Part shown: one piece after another, positions 42,651-51,740 of the stretch
Layout: each line of letters opens with the position of its first letter
How positions within the stretch are numbered: position 1 is the first letter of the stretch
DNA from: Sterolibacterium sp964521075
GTDB taxonomy: Bacteria; Pseudomonadota; Gammaproteobacteria; Burkholderiales; Rhodocyclaceae
Length of the DNA stretch: 64,000 nucleotides
Direction: 5' to 3'
Assembly (NCBI GenBank): GCA_964521075.1
Contig: CAZFPI010000003.1
Coordinates: forward strand, 5,187-69,186
Made by a program: the position numbers and the translations under genes
Notes under the pieces: generated by a model
What the model saw: only the letters and a program-made list of their open reading frames with translations
Told to the model about the DNA's origin: nothing
Database searches by the model: none

Positions 42651-44204
42651 GTGACTGAAGAACTGATTGCCGCCGTCGATCTGGGTTCCAACAGCTTCCG
42701 CCTGCAGGTGGGGCGTGTGGCCGACAATCAGATCTATCTTCTCGATGGCCTCAAAGAGCCGGTGCGTCTGGCTGCCGGACTGGACGCCCATCGTGTCTTG
42801 AATGAAGAAGCCCTGGAGCGTGCCGTCGAGGCATTGCGCCGGTTTGGCGAACGACTGCGCGGCATCCGGCCGGACAGGGTTCGTGTCGTTGCCACGGATA
42901 CCTTCCGCGTCGCGAAAAATGCCGATGTGCTGTTGGGCAAGGCGGAAGCGGCCCTGGGTTTTCCGGTGGAAATCATTTCTGGCCGGGAGGAAGCGCGGCT
43001 GATCTACATGGGTGTGGCGCATGCCATGAATGCCCCGGCCCTGCGTCAGTTGGTGGTGGATATTGGCGGTGGCTCGACAGAATTCATCATCGGCGAGCGA
43101 TACACCCCCTTGCAGCTGGAATCCTTGCATCTGGGTTGTGTCAGCCATACCCTGCGGTATTTTCCCGGAGGCGTTCTGGACAAGCGCGGCTTCAAGGAGG
43201 CCGAACTGGCCGCGCGCAAGGAAATGGAAACCATCGTGGCCGCCTATACCAGCCTGGGCTGGCAGCAGGTTGTCGGTTCGTCGGGTACGGCCAAGGCGAT
43301 TGCCGATCTGCTGGCCTTCAACGGCTTCAATGGCCCTGGCTGCAAACCGGGCGAAATCACGCTGGGCGGCCTTGAGCGATTGAAAGATTATCTGCAGTCG
43401 GCAAAACACACGAATCATCTGCATCTGGAAGGATTGCGGCCAGATCGTGTGGCGGTTTTGCCAGGAGGGCTTGCCATTCTATTGGCGGTTTTCCGGACTT
43501 TTTGTCTGGAACGCATGGTGTTCTCCGATGGTGCCTTGCGCCAGGGGGTGCTCTACGATCTGCTGGGACGGCATCATCACGAGGATTTGCGCGAGGCGAC
43601 GGTCAATCAGTTCATGCAGCGTTATGCCGTGGATCGCCGTCAGGCCGCGCGAATTTCCCAAACGGCACTGGGGCTGCTTCGCCAGCTTCTGCCGGAGGAT
43701 TCCCCGACGTATGAAGTTGAATCCCGGTTTCTGGTCTGGGCCGCCAGACTCCACGAAGTGGGTATTTTTGTTGCCCATGCCGGCCATCAGAAGCATGGGG
43801 CCTATGTGCTCGCCAATGCCGACATGCCCGGTTTCTCGAAAATGAACCAGGATCGTCTCTCGCGTATTGTTCTCAGTCACCGGGGCAAGCTGGAACGGGT
43901 TCAATCCGTGACGACCGAGATGAATGACTGGTTGCTGGTTTTCTGTCTTCGTCTGGCGGTTGTCCTGCATCGCGCCCGGGGAGAAACACCTTCTCCTCAT
44001 ATCCGCATTCTTTCCGTCAAGGATGGTTTTCATCTGCTGATCGACGAAAACTGGCTGAAACGATCCCGTCTGGCAGCGGCCTGTCTTGAAGAGGAGACCG
44101 CTCAGTGGAATGCGCTTGGCATGGAGATGGCAGTTCGTAGCGATGCTTCCCTTGCTCCGGCGGCGCGCACCAGAAAAACCCGCAATAGCGCAGCCCGGGC
44201 ATGA
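42651..44204 (+). CDS. ppx: Exopolyphosphatase / guanosine pentaphosphate phosphohydrolase
   Basis: This 517-residue member of the ASKHA-type Ppx/GppA family starts AAVDLGSNSFRLQVGR and has the second nucleotide-binding motif VVDIGGGSTEFIIGE, with GSSGTAKAIADLL after it. It removes terminal phosphate from polyphosphate or converts pppGpp to ppGpp. The C-terminal HD-like helical region (RFLVWAARLHEVGIFVAHAGHQKHGAYVL) supports full-length Ppx. Start is GTG 42651. A four-base overlap with the permease gene couples it to the transporter. Confidence 0.94.
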   Translation: MTEELIAAVDLGSNSFRLQVGRVADNQIYLLDGLKEPVRLAAGLDAHRVLNEEALERAVEALRRFGERLRGIRPDRVRVVATDTFRVAKNADVLLGKAEAALGFPVEIISGREEARLIYMGVAHAMNAPALRQLVVDIGGGSTEFIIGERYTPLQLESLHLGCVSHTLRYFPGGVLDKRGFKEAELAARKEMETIVAAYTSLGWQQVVGSSGTAKAIADLLAFNGFNGPGCKPGEITLGGLERLKDYLQSAKHTNHLHLEGLRPDRVAVLPGGLAILLAVFRTFCLERMVFSDGALRQGVLYDLLGRHHHEDLREATVNQFMQRYAVDRRQAARISQTALGLLRQLLPEDSPTYEVESRFLVWAARLHEVGIFVAHAGHQKHGAYVLANADMPGFSKMNQDRLSRIVLSHRGKLERVQSVTTEMNDWLLVFCLRLAVVLHRARGETPSPHIRILSVKDGFHLLIDENWLKRSRLAAACLEEETAQWNALGMEMAVRSDASLAPAARTRKTRNSAARA

Positions 44205-45334
44205 GTCATTCTGTACTTCCCGGCCTTGAGCTCGTTCGGGATGATGAAGGGCGGCAGGTGATCCGGCTTCATGGACGCTGGACGTTGAGAAGTCTTTCCC
44301 CGGTCATTCGTACGCTTTCCCCTTCACTTGAGCTGCATGCCCGGGACCAGGGCATTACCTGGGATTGTCGTGATATCGAGCTGATGGACAGTGCTGGTGC
44401 GGTGTTGCTGTGGCGCGCCTGGCAACACCGCCTGCCGGAGCAGCTGCTGGCCCGTCCGGAGCTGCTGAAGGTTTTTGAGCGTGTTGGCCGGGTTTCGCAG
44501 GCGACTACACCACCGTATTTGCCGGCATCGCCATTCGGGGTGCTCACGGCGATTGGCGATCTGCTTTTGCGGCTTCGTACCCATCTGGCCGATTTTCTGG
44601 TCATGATCGGTCGCCTGTCGCTGGATGCCCTGCATTTCCTGCGGCGGCCTGCGGATATTCCTCGCCGGGAAATTTCTGCCAACCTCTACAAGAGCGGCGT
44701 GATGGCCATGCCCGTGACCGCGCTGGTCGGCTTTCTGATCGGCATCGTCATGTCCTATCTTTCCGCTTTGCAGCTCAAACAGTTTGGCGGAGAGATCTTT
44801 ATCGTCAATATCCTGGGCATGGGCATCATCCGCGAGCTGGGGCCGGTGCTGGTGGCTGTTCTCGTGGCCGGGCGTTCCGGCTCTGCGATGACAGCCCAGC
44901 TTGGGGTGATGCGGGTGACCGAGGAAATCGACGCTTTATCCACCATGGGGATTTCACACAGCCTGCGCCTGATTTTCCCCAAGGTTCTGGCCCTGGCAGT
45001 CACCATGCCCTTGCTGGTGCTCTGGACGAGTGCTGTGGCCATCATCGGCGGCATGATCGCCGCCCAGTTGCAACTGGATATCACCTATGGCTATTTCATC
45101 GACGCCTTGCCCAGGGTTGTGCCCATTGCCAATGTCTGGATAGGGCTGTCCAAGGGTTTGATCTTCGGCATTACGGTGGCTCTGGTCGCTTGTCATTTCG
45201 GCTTGCGTGTCAAACCCAATACCGAAAGCCTTTCCATGAACACGACGTCATCCGTCGTGACGGCCATTACGCTCGTGATCCTCATCGATGCCATCATCGC
45301 CATCGTCACGCGCAAGATTGGCCTGTCGTTCTGA
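44201..45334 (+). CDS. STAS-MlaE-type ABC permease of a lipid transporter
   Basis: This 377-residue inner-membrane subunit has an N-terminal STAS-like domain (LHGRWTLRSLSPVIRTL and WDCRDIELMDSAGAVLLWRAW). The MlaE/YrbE permease core follows, with ELGPVLVAVLVAGRSGSAMTAQLGVMRVTEEIDAL and KVLALAVTMPLLVLWTSAVAI. The fused STAS arrangement corresponds to the LinK-type permease of the LinKLMN exporter and related MCE transporters. It works with the ATPase, MCE protein and lipoprotein encoded downstream in the same direction. The substrate is probably a phospholipid or other hydrophobic molecule. Confidence 0.92.
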   Translation: MSHSVLPGLELVRDDEGRQVIRLHGRWTLRSLSPVIRTLSPSLELHARDQGITWDCRDIELMDSAGAVLLWRAWQHRLPEQLLARPELLKVFERVGRVSQATTPPYLPASPFGVLTAIGDLLLRLRTHLADFLVMIGRLSLDALHFLRRPADIPRREISANLYKSGVMAMPVTALVGFLIGIVMSYLSALQLKQFGGEIFIVNILGMGIIRELGPVLVAVLVAGRSGSAMTAQLGVMRVTEEIDALSTMGISHSLRLIFPKVLALAVTMPLLVLWTSAVAIIGGMIAAQLQLDITYGYFIDALPRVVPIANVWIGLSKGLIFGITVALVACHFGLRVKPNTESLSMNTTSSVVTAITLVILIDAIIAIVTRKIGLSF

Positions 45335-45349
45335 ACGGTACGGTGAAGC

Positions 45350-46120
45350 ATGAATACCCCCGTCATTGAAGTACGCGATCTTTCCACCCGGTTCGGCAAA
45401 ATCTGGGTACATCGCGGGTTGAATCTGCGTGTCGAAAGAGGCGAGGTGCTCGCTCTGGTGGGGGGCTCGGGTAGCGGAAAAACAACCTTGCTGCGCCAGA
45501 TGGTCGGGCTGTTGAACCCCACGCATGGCGAAATCCGGATGTTTGGCCACGCTCTTTTTGGCGGGGGGATCGAGCGTGAGCGCGCCCTGCGCCGCCGCTT
45601 TGGCATGCTTTTTCAGCAAGGTGCGCTGTTTTCAGCATTTGATGTGTATGACAACGTGGCCTTCCCGTTGCGAGAATTGAAAGTGCTGGATGAGGCCCTC
45701 ATTCATGATCTGGTGATGCTCAAGCTGGCGATGGTCGAGTTGCAGCCGCAACACGCACATCTGATGCCAGCGGAACTTTCAGGTGGAATGATCAAGCGCG
45801 TGGCACTTGCCCGTGCGCTGGCACTGGAGCCGGAACTGCTCTTGCTCGACGAGCCGACAGCAGGCCTTGACCCGGATCGTTCGGCCAGCTTTGTGCGGCT
45901 GATCCGGATGCTCAGCGATGAACTGGGTCTGACCGTTGTATTTGTTACGCATGATGTTGAAACCCTGTCAGCCCTGGCAGCGCGGGTCGCGGTGCTGGCT
46001 GAACAGCGTATACTCGCAGTCGGTGGTATCGAAGAAGTCAAACGCTTCGATCACCCCTTCATTCGTAATTTCTTCCTTACGGAACGTGATGCGCGTTCCG
46101 CCCGGGGCAATACTCTTTAA
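45350..46120 (+). CDS. MCE-transporter ABC ATPase (MlaF/LinL-like)
   Basis: This 256-residue ATPase has Walker A GGSGSGKTT, Q-loop MLFQQGALF, signature LSGGMIKRVALARAL, Walker B LLLLDEPTAGLD and H-loop VFVTHD. The LSGGM signature and LFQQGALF are typical of MlaF/LinL. It would power the STAS-MlaE permease encoded 15 bases upstream and is followed by the MCE gene after a two-base gap. Confidence 0.93.
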   Translation: MNTPVIEVRDLSTRFGKIWVHRGLNLRVERGEVLALVGGSGSGKTTLLRQMVGLLNPTHGEIRMFGHALFGGGIERERALRRRFGMLFQQGALFSAFDVYDNVAFPLRELKVLDEALIHDLVMLKLAMVELQPQHAHLMPAELSGGMIKRVALARALALEPELLLLDEPTAGLDPDRSASFVRLIRMLSDELGLTVVFVTHDVETLSALAARVAVLAEQRILAVGGIEEVKRFDHPFIRNFFLTERDARSARGNTL

Positions 46121-46122
46121 GC

Positions 46123-47064
46123 ATGGAAAATCGCGCTCACGCACTGGCGGCCGGGGTTTTTGTCGTCATTCTCTGTCTGGCAGCAGCATTGACCGTCTGG
46201 TGGTTTGGTGGCACGCATAGCGTGACGCGGGATCTCGTTCTGGTAACGCAACGCAATGTCACCGGGCTCAATCCTCTGGCCCAGGTGCGTTATCGTGGCA
46301 TCACGGCGGGAAAGGTCATCAGCATCGGACTGAATCCGCAGGATCCTCGCACGATTGAAGTCCTCGTCCGCATCGACGCCTCGCTTCCCCTGACGCGGGG
46401 AACGACGGCGCAGCTCAATTCCCAGGGCATTACCGGGCTTTCCTATGTTCATCTCGATGACAACGGAAAGAATACGGAATTGTTGCCGGTGGATGACGAC
46501 AATCCGCCGCGCGTTGCCTTGCAGCAGACGCTCATGGAATCCCTGGGCGACAAGGCCAGTGACATCGCTGGGCAGATCGGTGTGCTGGCCAACAACCTCA
46601 ACCGGGTGCTGGATGATAAAAACCTCCGTAACCTGAGCCGCACCCTGGATAATCTCGCCACGGCTTCCGAAGGCATGCGCGATGTGCCGCAGCTCGTGGA
46701 TTCTGTCAAGGCCATCCTTTCAAGGGAAAACCTGCAACGCCTCCAGAGCATCCTCGTGCATCTGGAAAAAACAGCCGGGGAAACGGCTCCGCTGACGCTG
46801 GAGATGCGAAAGCTGGTCGGCTCGATGCAGACGTTGACTATTCGCCTTGACGAGACGACCGTGAAACTGGGCGGAGAGCTGACGGCCAGCACCTTGCCGC
46901 AGATCGGTGGCCTGGTTGCCGATCTGCAAACCAGTTCGCGTCAATTGCGGCGCGTTCTCGAGCAGCTGGAAGTCGCCCCTCAATCGCTTGTTTTCGGCCC
47001 GCCTGCCCCGCAGGGCGGCCCAGGCGAGGCAGGTTTCATCTCCCCTGAAAAATCCTCGCCATGA
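46123..47064 (+). CDS. MCE-domain protein (MlaD/LinM-like)
   Basis: This 313-residue protein has an N-terminal membrane anchor (AGVFVVILCLAAALTVWWFG) and one MCE domain, including NVTGLNPLAQVRYRGITAGKVISIGL and GITGLSYVHLDD. A long helical region predicted to bridge the periplasm follows. Such proteins form hexameric rings that gather or pass lipids. The single MCE domain and large C-terminal helix match MlaD/LinM. It overlaps the start of the auxiliary lipoprotein gene by four bases. Confidence 0.93.
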   Translation: MENRAHALAAGVFVVILCLAAALTVWWFGGTHSVTRDLVLVTQRNVTGLNPLAQVRYRGITAGKVISIGLNPQDPRTIEVLVRIDASLPLTRGTTAQLNSQGITGLSYVHLDDNGKNTELLPVDDDNPPRVALQQTLMESLGDKASDIAGQIGVLANNLNRVLDDKNLRNLSRTLDNLATASEGMRDVPQLVDSVKAILSRENLQRLQSILVHLEKTAGETAPLTLEMRKLVGSMQTLTIRLDETTVKLGGELTASTLPQIGGLVADLQTSSRQLRRVLEQLEVAPQSLVFGPPAPQGGPGEAGFISPEKSSP

Positions 47065-47726
47065 TTCTAAAAAATCTCCCGACTTTTCTTGCCTCAGCCG
47101 CGCTGTGTTCGAGCCTTCTCCTGCTTTCCGGTTGTGCAGGTATGGCGGGGCAGGGCAAGCCTCTGGCCTTGTACGACCTGTCTTTGGCGGCCGAACACGG
47201 CAAGGGAGCAGGCAGCCCGGTTGTGTCCGGTGACACTGTCTTGCCGATTCTGCTGGAAGGGATTCATGCACCGACCTGGCTGGATAATTCGTCGATGCAA
47301 TACCGCCTGGCCTATGCCGGACCGGAGCGTCGTTATGCCTTTGCCGAAAGCCGCTGGGTGGCACCACCATCCGAACTCATCGAGTCGGTTCTGGTTCGCA
47401 ATCAGGTCGTACGGCGTGGCCGGGGAGAGGGGCAGGCCTGTCAGCTCAGGCTGGAACTGGATGAATTCGTGCAACGTTTCGAGACAGCGGCCAACAGCCA
47501 GTCTGTTCTGGAAATTCGCGCAACCCTGGTGAGGCGGCGAGAGCTGCTGCCGCTGGCCGGGCAGACGTTCCGTTACACCAGCGAAGCCGGGGCTGATGCC
47601 AGAGGCGGTGTGGCAGCCCATGCGGCGATGGTGGCGCGCTTGTCGACAGAACTGGCCCGATGGCTCGAAAAAACGGTCTCGCCCGATGGGCGGCTCGCCC
47701 GGGAATGTCGCCCGGAAAAGCTTTAA
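47061..47726 (+). CDS. PqiC-type auxiliary lipoprotein (LinN-like)
   Basis: This 221-residue protein has a lipoprotein signal with lipobox LLLSGCA (Cys about residue 25). The ABC-type auxiliary fold follows, with TVLPILLEGIHAPTWLDNSSMQYRLAYAGPERRYAFAESRWVAPPSELIE and VLRLEL-like strands. Members support MCE transporters at the outer membrane, as PqiC and LinN do. It ends the four-gene transporter set; a promoter for petA lies just downstream. Confidence 0.88.
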   Translation: MILKNLPTFLASAALCSSLLLLSGCAGMAGQGKPLALYDLSLAAEHGKGAGSPVVSGDTVLPILLEGIHAPTWLDNSSMQYRLAYAGPERRYAFAESRWVAPPSELIESVLVRNQVVRRGRGEGQACQLRLELDEFVQRFETAANSQSVLEIRATLVRRRELLPLAGQTFRYTSEAGADARGGVAAHAAMVARLSTELARWLEKTVSPDGRLARECRPEKL

Positions 47727-47744
47727 TTTTAATGAGGGTTCAAG

Positions 47745-47750
47745 TATAAT
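47745..47750 (+). promoter_or_regulatory. Candidate -10 box of the petABC operon
   Basis: TATAAT, exact to consensus, lies 47 bases before petA and directly after the transporter operon. A weak TTTAAT (47722-47727) is at a 17-base spacing. No operator palindrome is clear beside it. Confidence 0.6.
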
Positions 47751-47796
47751 CGCGCGTTTTTGGGTCTGCCCTTACTCGATCAGGGAACGGAAGAAT

Positions 47797-48399
47797 ATGG
47801 GTTGTGATGATAATGTGAATTGCGGTCGGCGGCGTCTCATCGTCGCGACGGCTGCTGTTGGCGGGGCCGCCGGCGTTGCGACGGCTGTCCCGTTTGTTGC
47901 CAGCATGCTGCCTTCCGAACGCGCCAAGGCTGCCGGCGCGCCGGTCGAGGTGGATATCAGCAAGCTGGCTCCTGGCCAGATGATGGTCGTCGAGTGGCGC
48001 GGCAAGCCCGTCTGGATCATCAATCGCACCAAGGAAATGCTGGATTCCCTGAAAAAAACCGATGACAAGGTCAGTGATCCGAAATCCGAAAAACCCATGC
48101 AGCCGGAATACTGCAGGAACGAGACCCGTTCGATTAAACCGGAATTTCTTGTGGCTGTCGGTATCTGTACCCATCTGGGCTGTTCGCCGACAGAGAAATT
48201 CAAGACAGGGGCAGAATCCGGAGTCGAGCCGGATTGGAACGGCGGTTTTCTTTGTCCGTGCCATGGCTCCACCTTTGACCTGGCCGGGCGCGTCTACAAG
48301 AGCAAACCCGCGCCGGATAATCTGGTGATTCCGCCGCACAAGTATCTGAGCGACAACACGATTGTCATTGGCATTGGCCAGGACGGCAAGGAGGCTTGA
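47797..48399 (+). CDS. petA: Ubiquinol-cytochrome c reductase Rieske iron-sulfur subunit
   Basis: This 200-residue subunit carries the 2Fe-2S cluster of the cytochrome bc1 complex. Box I is CTHLGC (Cys124, His126, Cys129) and box II is CPCHGS (Cys153, Cys155, His156). The N-terminus has a twin-arginine-type signal/anchor (GRRRLIVATAAVGGAAGVATA), needed for Tat-dependent insertion of the folded cluster. Two extra Cys residues at positions 3 and 9 precede it. The 5' long frame is non-homologous and the ATG at 47797 is the right start. petB follows after three bases. Confidence 0.96.
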   Translation: MGCDDNVNCGRRRLIVATAAVGGAAGVATAVPFVASMLPSERAKAAGAPVEVDISKLAPGQMMVVEWRGKPVWIINRTKEMLDSLKKTDDKVSDPKSEKPMQPEYCRNETRSIKPEFLVAVGICTHLGCSPTEKFKTGAESGVEPDWNGGFLCPCHGSTFDLAGRVYKSKPAPDNLVIPPHKYLSDNTIVIGIGQDGKEA

Positions 48400-48402
48400 G
48401 CG

Positions 48403-49695
48403 ATGAACGCGAAAATGATCGGAACCTTCCTGTTGAACTGGGTCGATGAGCGTCTCCCCGTCGTGCAGGCTTACAAGACCCACATGTCGGAGTATTACGC
48501 GCCCAAAAACTTCAATTTCTGGTATTTCTTCGGCTCATTGGCCTTGCTGGTGCTGGTAAACCAGGTAGTGACCGGGATTTTCCTGACCATGCACTTCAAG
48601 CCGGATGCGACGCTGAATGCCGCAGGTGTGCCGGTGGCCTTCGCCAGTGTGGAATACATCATGCGTGATGTGCCTTGGGGCTGGCTGATTCGCTACATGC
48701 ATTCGACCGGGGCTTCCGCCTTCTTTATCGTCGTCTATCTGCACATGTTTCGCGGGGTGATCTACGGTTCGCATCGCGCGCCGCGTGAGTTGGTCTGGAT
48801 CATCGGCATGCTGATTTTCCTGTGCCTGATGGCAGAAGCCTTTTTTGGTTATCTCCTGCCTTGGGGGCAGATGTCATTGTGGGGCGCGCAGGTGATTGTC
48901 AATCTTTTCTCGGCGATTCCCGTTATTGGCCCGGATTTCTCCGTCTGGCTGCGTGGTGATTTCGTTGTGGGCGATGCTACCCTCAACCGGTTCTTCGCCT
49001 TTCATGTCATCCTCGTACCGCTCATTTTGCTGGCCCTGGTCGGGGCGCATCTGCTGGCCCTGCATGAAGTGGGCTCCAACAATCCGGATGGTGTCGAGAT
49101 CAAGAAAAAGAAGGACGCCAAGGGTGTTCCCCTGGATGGTATTGCCTTTCATCCTTACTACACCGTCAAGGATATCGTGGGTGTCGTTGTTTTCCTGATG
49201 GTCTTTGCCGGCGTGATCTTCTTTGCACCGGAAGGCGGCGGCTATTTCCTGGAGTACAACAACTTCTTCCCGGCCGACCCGCTGAAGACGCCGCCGCATA
49301 TCGCACCGGTCTGGTATTTCACACCCTTCTATTCGCTTTTGCGTGCCGTGACCTACCCGCTGTTTGGCATCGATGCCAAGTTCTGGGGCGTAGTCGCCAT
49401 GGGAGGTGGCGTGGCGATTTTCATCATCCTGCCCTGGCTGGATCGCAGCCCGGTCAAATCGATCCGTTATCGCGGCCCGATTTTCAAGACACTGCTGACG
49501 ATCTTCATTATCGCCTTCCTGATCCTCGGTTTCCTTGGAACGAAGCCGCCTTCATACGCATTCTTTGGCTCGATCCCCGGTGCGCCGATTGCCCAGATCC
49601 TGAGTGCCTATTACTTCCTTTTCTTCCTGACGATGCCGATCTGGTCGCGTATCGACAAGTGCAAACCGGAGCCGGAAAGGGTCGCGGGAAAATGA
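48403..49695 (+). CDS. petB: Cytochrome b subunit of the bc1 complex
   Basis: This 430-residue membrane subunit has eight or more helices. Heme-binding His residues lie in MHSTGASAFFIVVYLHMFRG and in AFHVILVPLILLALVGAHLLALHEVG. Family motifs PWGQMSLWGAQVIVNLFSAIP and APEGGGYFLEYNN are present. It carries the two b-type hemes and the quinol sites. It is a full cytochrome b (b6 and subunit IV parts fused), the normal bc1 form. It overlaps petC by four bases. Confidence 0.96.
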   Translation: MNAKMIGTFLLNWVDERLPVVQAYKTHMSEYYAPKNFNFWYFFGSLALLVLVNQVVTGIFLTMHFKPDATLNAAGVPVAFASVEYIMRDVPWGWLIRYMHSTGASAFFIVVYLHMFRGVIYGSHRAPRELVWIIGMLIFLCLMAEAFFGYLLPWGQMSLWGAQVIVNLFSAIPVIGPDFSVWLRGDFVVGDATLNRFFAFHVILVPLILLALVGAHLLALHEVGSNNPDGVEIKKKKDAKGVPLDGIAFHPYYTVKDIVGVVVFLMVFAGVIFFAPEGGGYFLEYNNFFPADPLKTPPHIAPVWYFTPFYSLLRAVTYPLFGIDAKFWGVVAMGGGVAIFIILPWLDRSPVKSIRYRGPIFKTLLTIFIIAFLILGFLGTKPPSYAFFGSIPGAPIAQILSAYYFLFFLTMPIWSRIDKCKPEPERVAGK

Positions 49696-50402
49696 AAAAG
49701 CTACTTTTGACACTGTTGTTCGTTCCGCTGCTGGCACTGGCTTCCGGTGATGAGGTTCATCTCGACAAGGCTCCGGATCGCAGCGGCAACCCGGCCGCCT
49801 TGCAAAACGGGGCCAAGGTGTTTGCCAACTACTGCATGGGCTGTCATGCCGCCTCCTTCATGCGCTACAACCGCCTGCGGGATATTGGCCTGACCGAGGA
49901 ACAGATTCGCAGCAACCTGATTTTTTCGGATGCCAAGGTCGGGGAGTTGATGAAAATTTCGATGCCCCAGGCAGATGCGAAAGTCTGGTTTGGTGCAGCA
50001 CCGCCCGACTTGACCCTGATCGCGCGCGCGCGCGCGTCGGAAACGGGTACGGGAGCCGACTGGCTTTATACTTACCTGCGTAGTTTCTACCGTGACGACG
50101 AGCGACCCACCGGCTGGAATAACGTCGTTTTCCCCAATGTCGGCATGCCGCATGCGCTGTGGGAGCTTCAGGGGCAGCAGGTTCTGGGTGAAAACCACAA
50201 GTTGACCCTGGCAGTACCGGGCCAAATGAAGCCGGAAGAGTATGATGCGACGGTTGCCGATCTGGTGGCCTATCTGCAGTATATGGGTGAGCCTGTCGCG
50301 GAAACACGTCGCCATCTTGGCGTGGCCGTCCTGATCGCCCTCGCGGTTTTGTTCGTCTTTGCTTACGCGCTCAAGCGTGAGTACTGGAAAGACGTGCACT
50401 GA
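49692..50402 (+). CDS. petC: Cytochrome c1 subunit of the bc1 complex
   Basis: This 236-residue protein has a signal peptide (KKLLLTLLFVPLLALASG), heme-c attachment motif CMGCH (Cys48, Cys51, His52) and a C-terminal membrane anchor (GVAVLIALAVLFVFAYALKREYW). It passes electrons from the Rieske protein to periplasmic cytochrome c. ATG 49692 overlaps the petB stop. Residues around 110-115 are encoded by an eight-unit CG dinucleotide run (50021-50036). Confidence 0.95.
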   Translation: MKKLLLTLLFVPLLALASGDEVHLDKAPDRSGNPAALQNGAKVFANYCMGCHAASFMRYNRLRDIGLTEEQIRSNLIFSDAKVGELMKISMPQADAKVWFGAAPPDLTLIARARASETGTGADWLYTYLRSFYRDDERPTGWNNVVFPNVGMPHALWELQGQQVLGENHKLTLAVPGQMKPEEYDATVADLVAYLQYMGEPVAETRRHLGVAVLIALAVLFVFAYALKREYWKDVH

Positions 50403-50522
50403 CCATTTTTGAACATTCAACCTAAGCATAAGCAATCACTGCATATGGGGCATCGAGAAAACAATACGCCGGCGGCACGCCGTGTGGTGCGTGATGCCGA
50501 TTATTCCTGGGGAAACGGTACC

Positions 50523-51119
50523 ATGATGAACCTGTACTCGGGCACAACCTGCCCGTTCAGCCATCGCTGTCGCATCGTGCTATATGAAAAGCAGATGGAT
50601 TTTCAGGTCATTGATGTTGATCTGTTCAACAAGCCTGAAGATATCGCGGTCATCAATCCTTACAACCGCGTCCCCGTTCTGGTTGATCGTGATCTGGTTC
50701 TTTACGAATCAAATATCATCAACGAATACATTGACGAGCGGTTCCCGCATCCGCAGCTCATGCCGCCGGATCCCATCATGCGCGCCCGCGCAAGGCAGCT
50801 GTTGTTTACGATGGAACATGAGCTGTTCAGCCATATCGACACGCTTGAAAAGAATCTCAAGGCCGCAGAAAAGTCGCGCCAGCATGTGCGCGACCGCCTG
50901 ACCGAACTCGCCCCCATCTTCATCAAGCAGAAGCATATGCTGGGCGACGAGTTTTCGATGCTCGATGTGGCGATCGCCCCCTTGCTCTGGCGTCTGGATC
51001 ACTATGGCATCGAGCTTGGCAAGGCGGCAGCACCTCTAATGAAATACGCGGAGCGTGTTTTCAGCCGTCAGGGTTTCATTGATGCGCTGACGCCCTCCGA
51101 GAAAGTCATGCGTCGCTGA
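50523..51119 (+). CDS. sspA: Stringent starvation protein A
   Basis: This 198-residue protein has a glutathione-transferase fold but acts as an RNA polymerase-associated factor. It begins MMNLYSGTTCPFSHRCRIVLYEKQMDF and contains PYNRVPVLVDRDLVLYESNIINEYIDERFPHPQLMPPDPIMRARARQ, both characteristic of SspA. ATG 50523 was preferred to the in-frame start at 50409, whose extra residues are not family-like. The petABC-sspA-sspB order is standard in betaproteobacteria. Confidence 0.94.
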   Translation: MMNLYSGTTCPFSHRCRIVLYEKQMDFQVIDVDLFNKPEDIAVINPYNRVPVLVDRDLVLYESNIINEYIDERFPHPQLMPPDPIMRARARQLLFTMEHELFSHIDTLEKNLKAAEKSRQHVRDRLTELAPIFIKQKHMLGDEFSMLDVAIAPLLWRLDHYGIELGKAAAPLMKYAERVFSRQGFIDALTPSEKVMRR

Positions 51120-51181
51120 GTTTTGCCCGCGCCTGCACTGCCGGGCGCATCCCACCAGTACCACTTGTTCAGGAGTCGGGG

Positions 51182-51661
51182 ATGACCGTTCAGGAGGATC
51201 AGCCAGGGCAGATCAAGCCTTATCTGGTACGGGCTATTCATGAATGGTGTACAGACCAGGGTTTCACGCCCTATCTGGCGGCCTGGGTGGATAAGCACAC
51301 CCGTGTGCCCCGTGAATATGTCAAGGATGGTCAGATCGTTCTGAATCTCGGGCTGGAGGCAACGCATCAGCTCTCCATCGGGAATGATCTGATTACCTTT
51401 CAGGCGCGTTTCAATGGCGTTGCCCAGGCATTGTCCATTCCCCTCGATAATGTGACGGCTATTTACGCCCGGGAGAACGGGCAGGGCATGGCTTTTGAAG
51501 TTCAGTTGCGTGATGAACCTGAGCCCGGAGTTTCCCCGGCAACCATCAAGCGCATTGACGGTCTTGATGGCACTGGCCGTGATGATGCCTCCTCTTTACC
51601 CCTTCCTCCGGAAGACAAGCCGCCCTCGACAGACAGGCCCCGCCTTACCCGCGTCAAATAA
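51182..51661 (+). CDS. sspB: ClpXP protease specificity-enhancing factor SspB
   Basis: This 159-residue ssrA-tag adaptor has an N-terminal substrate-binding domain (KPYLVRAIHEWCTDQGFTPYLAAWVD and NLGLEATHQLSIGNDLITFQARFNG). A flexible acidic linker leads to the C-terminal ClpX-binding tail RPRLTRVK, close to the E. coli tail RPALRVVK. It delivers ssrA-tagged proteins to ClpXP. The gene follows sspA by 62 bases on the same strand. Confidence 0.95.
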   Translation: MTVQEDQPGQIKPYLVRAIHEWCTDQGFTPYLAAWVDKHTRVPREYVKDGQIVLNLGLEATHQLSIGNDLITFQARFNGVAQALSIPLDNVTAIYARENGQGMAFEVQLRDEPEPGVSPATIKRIDGLDGTGRDDASSLPLPPEDKPPSTDRPRLTRVK

Positions 51662-51740
51662 GGGCTGACCACTCCTGCTGGAGCCTGTTTTGCGGGATGT
51701 CGGGATTGGGCAGGGATTGTTTGGGCATTTCACGGTTTGA

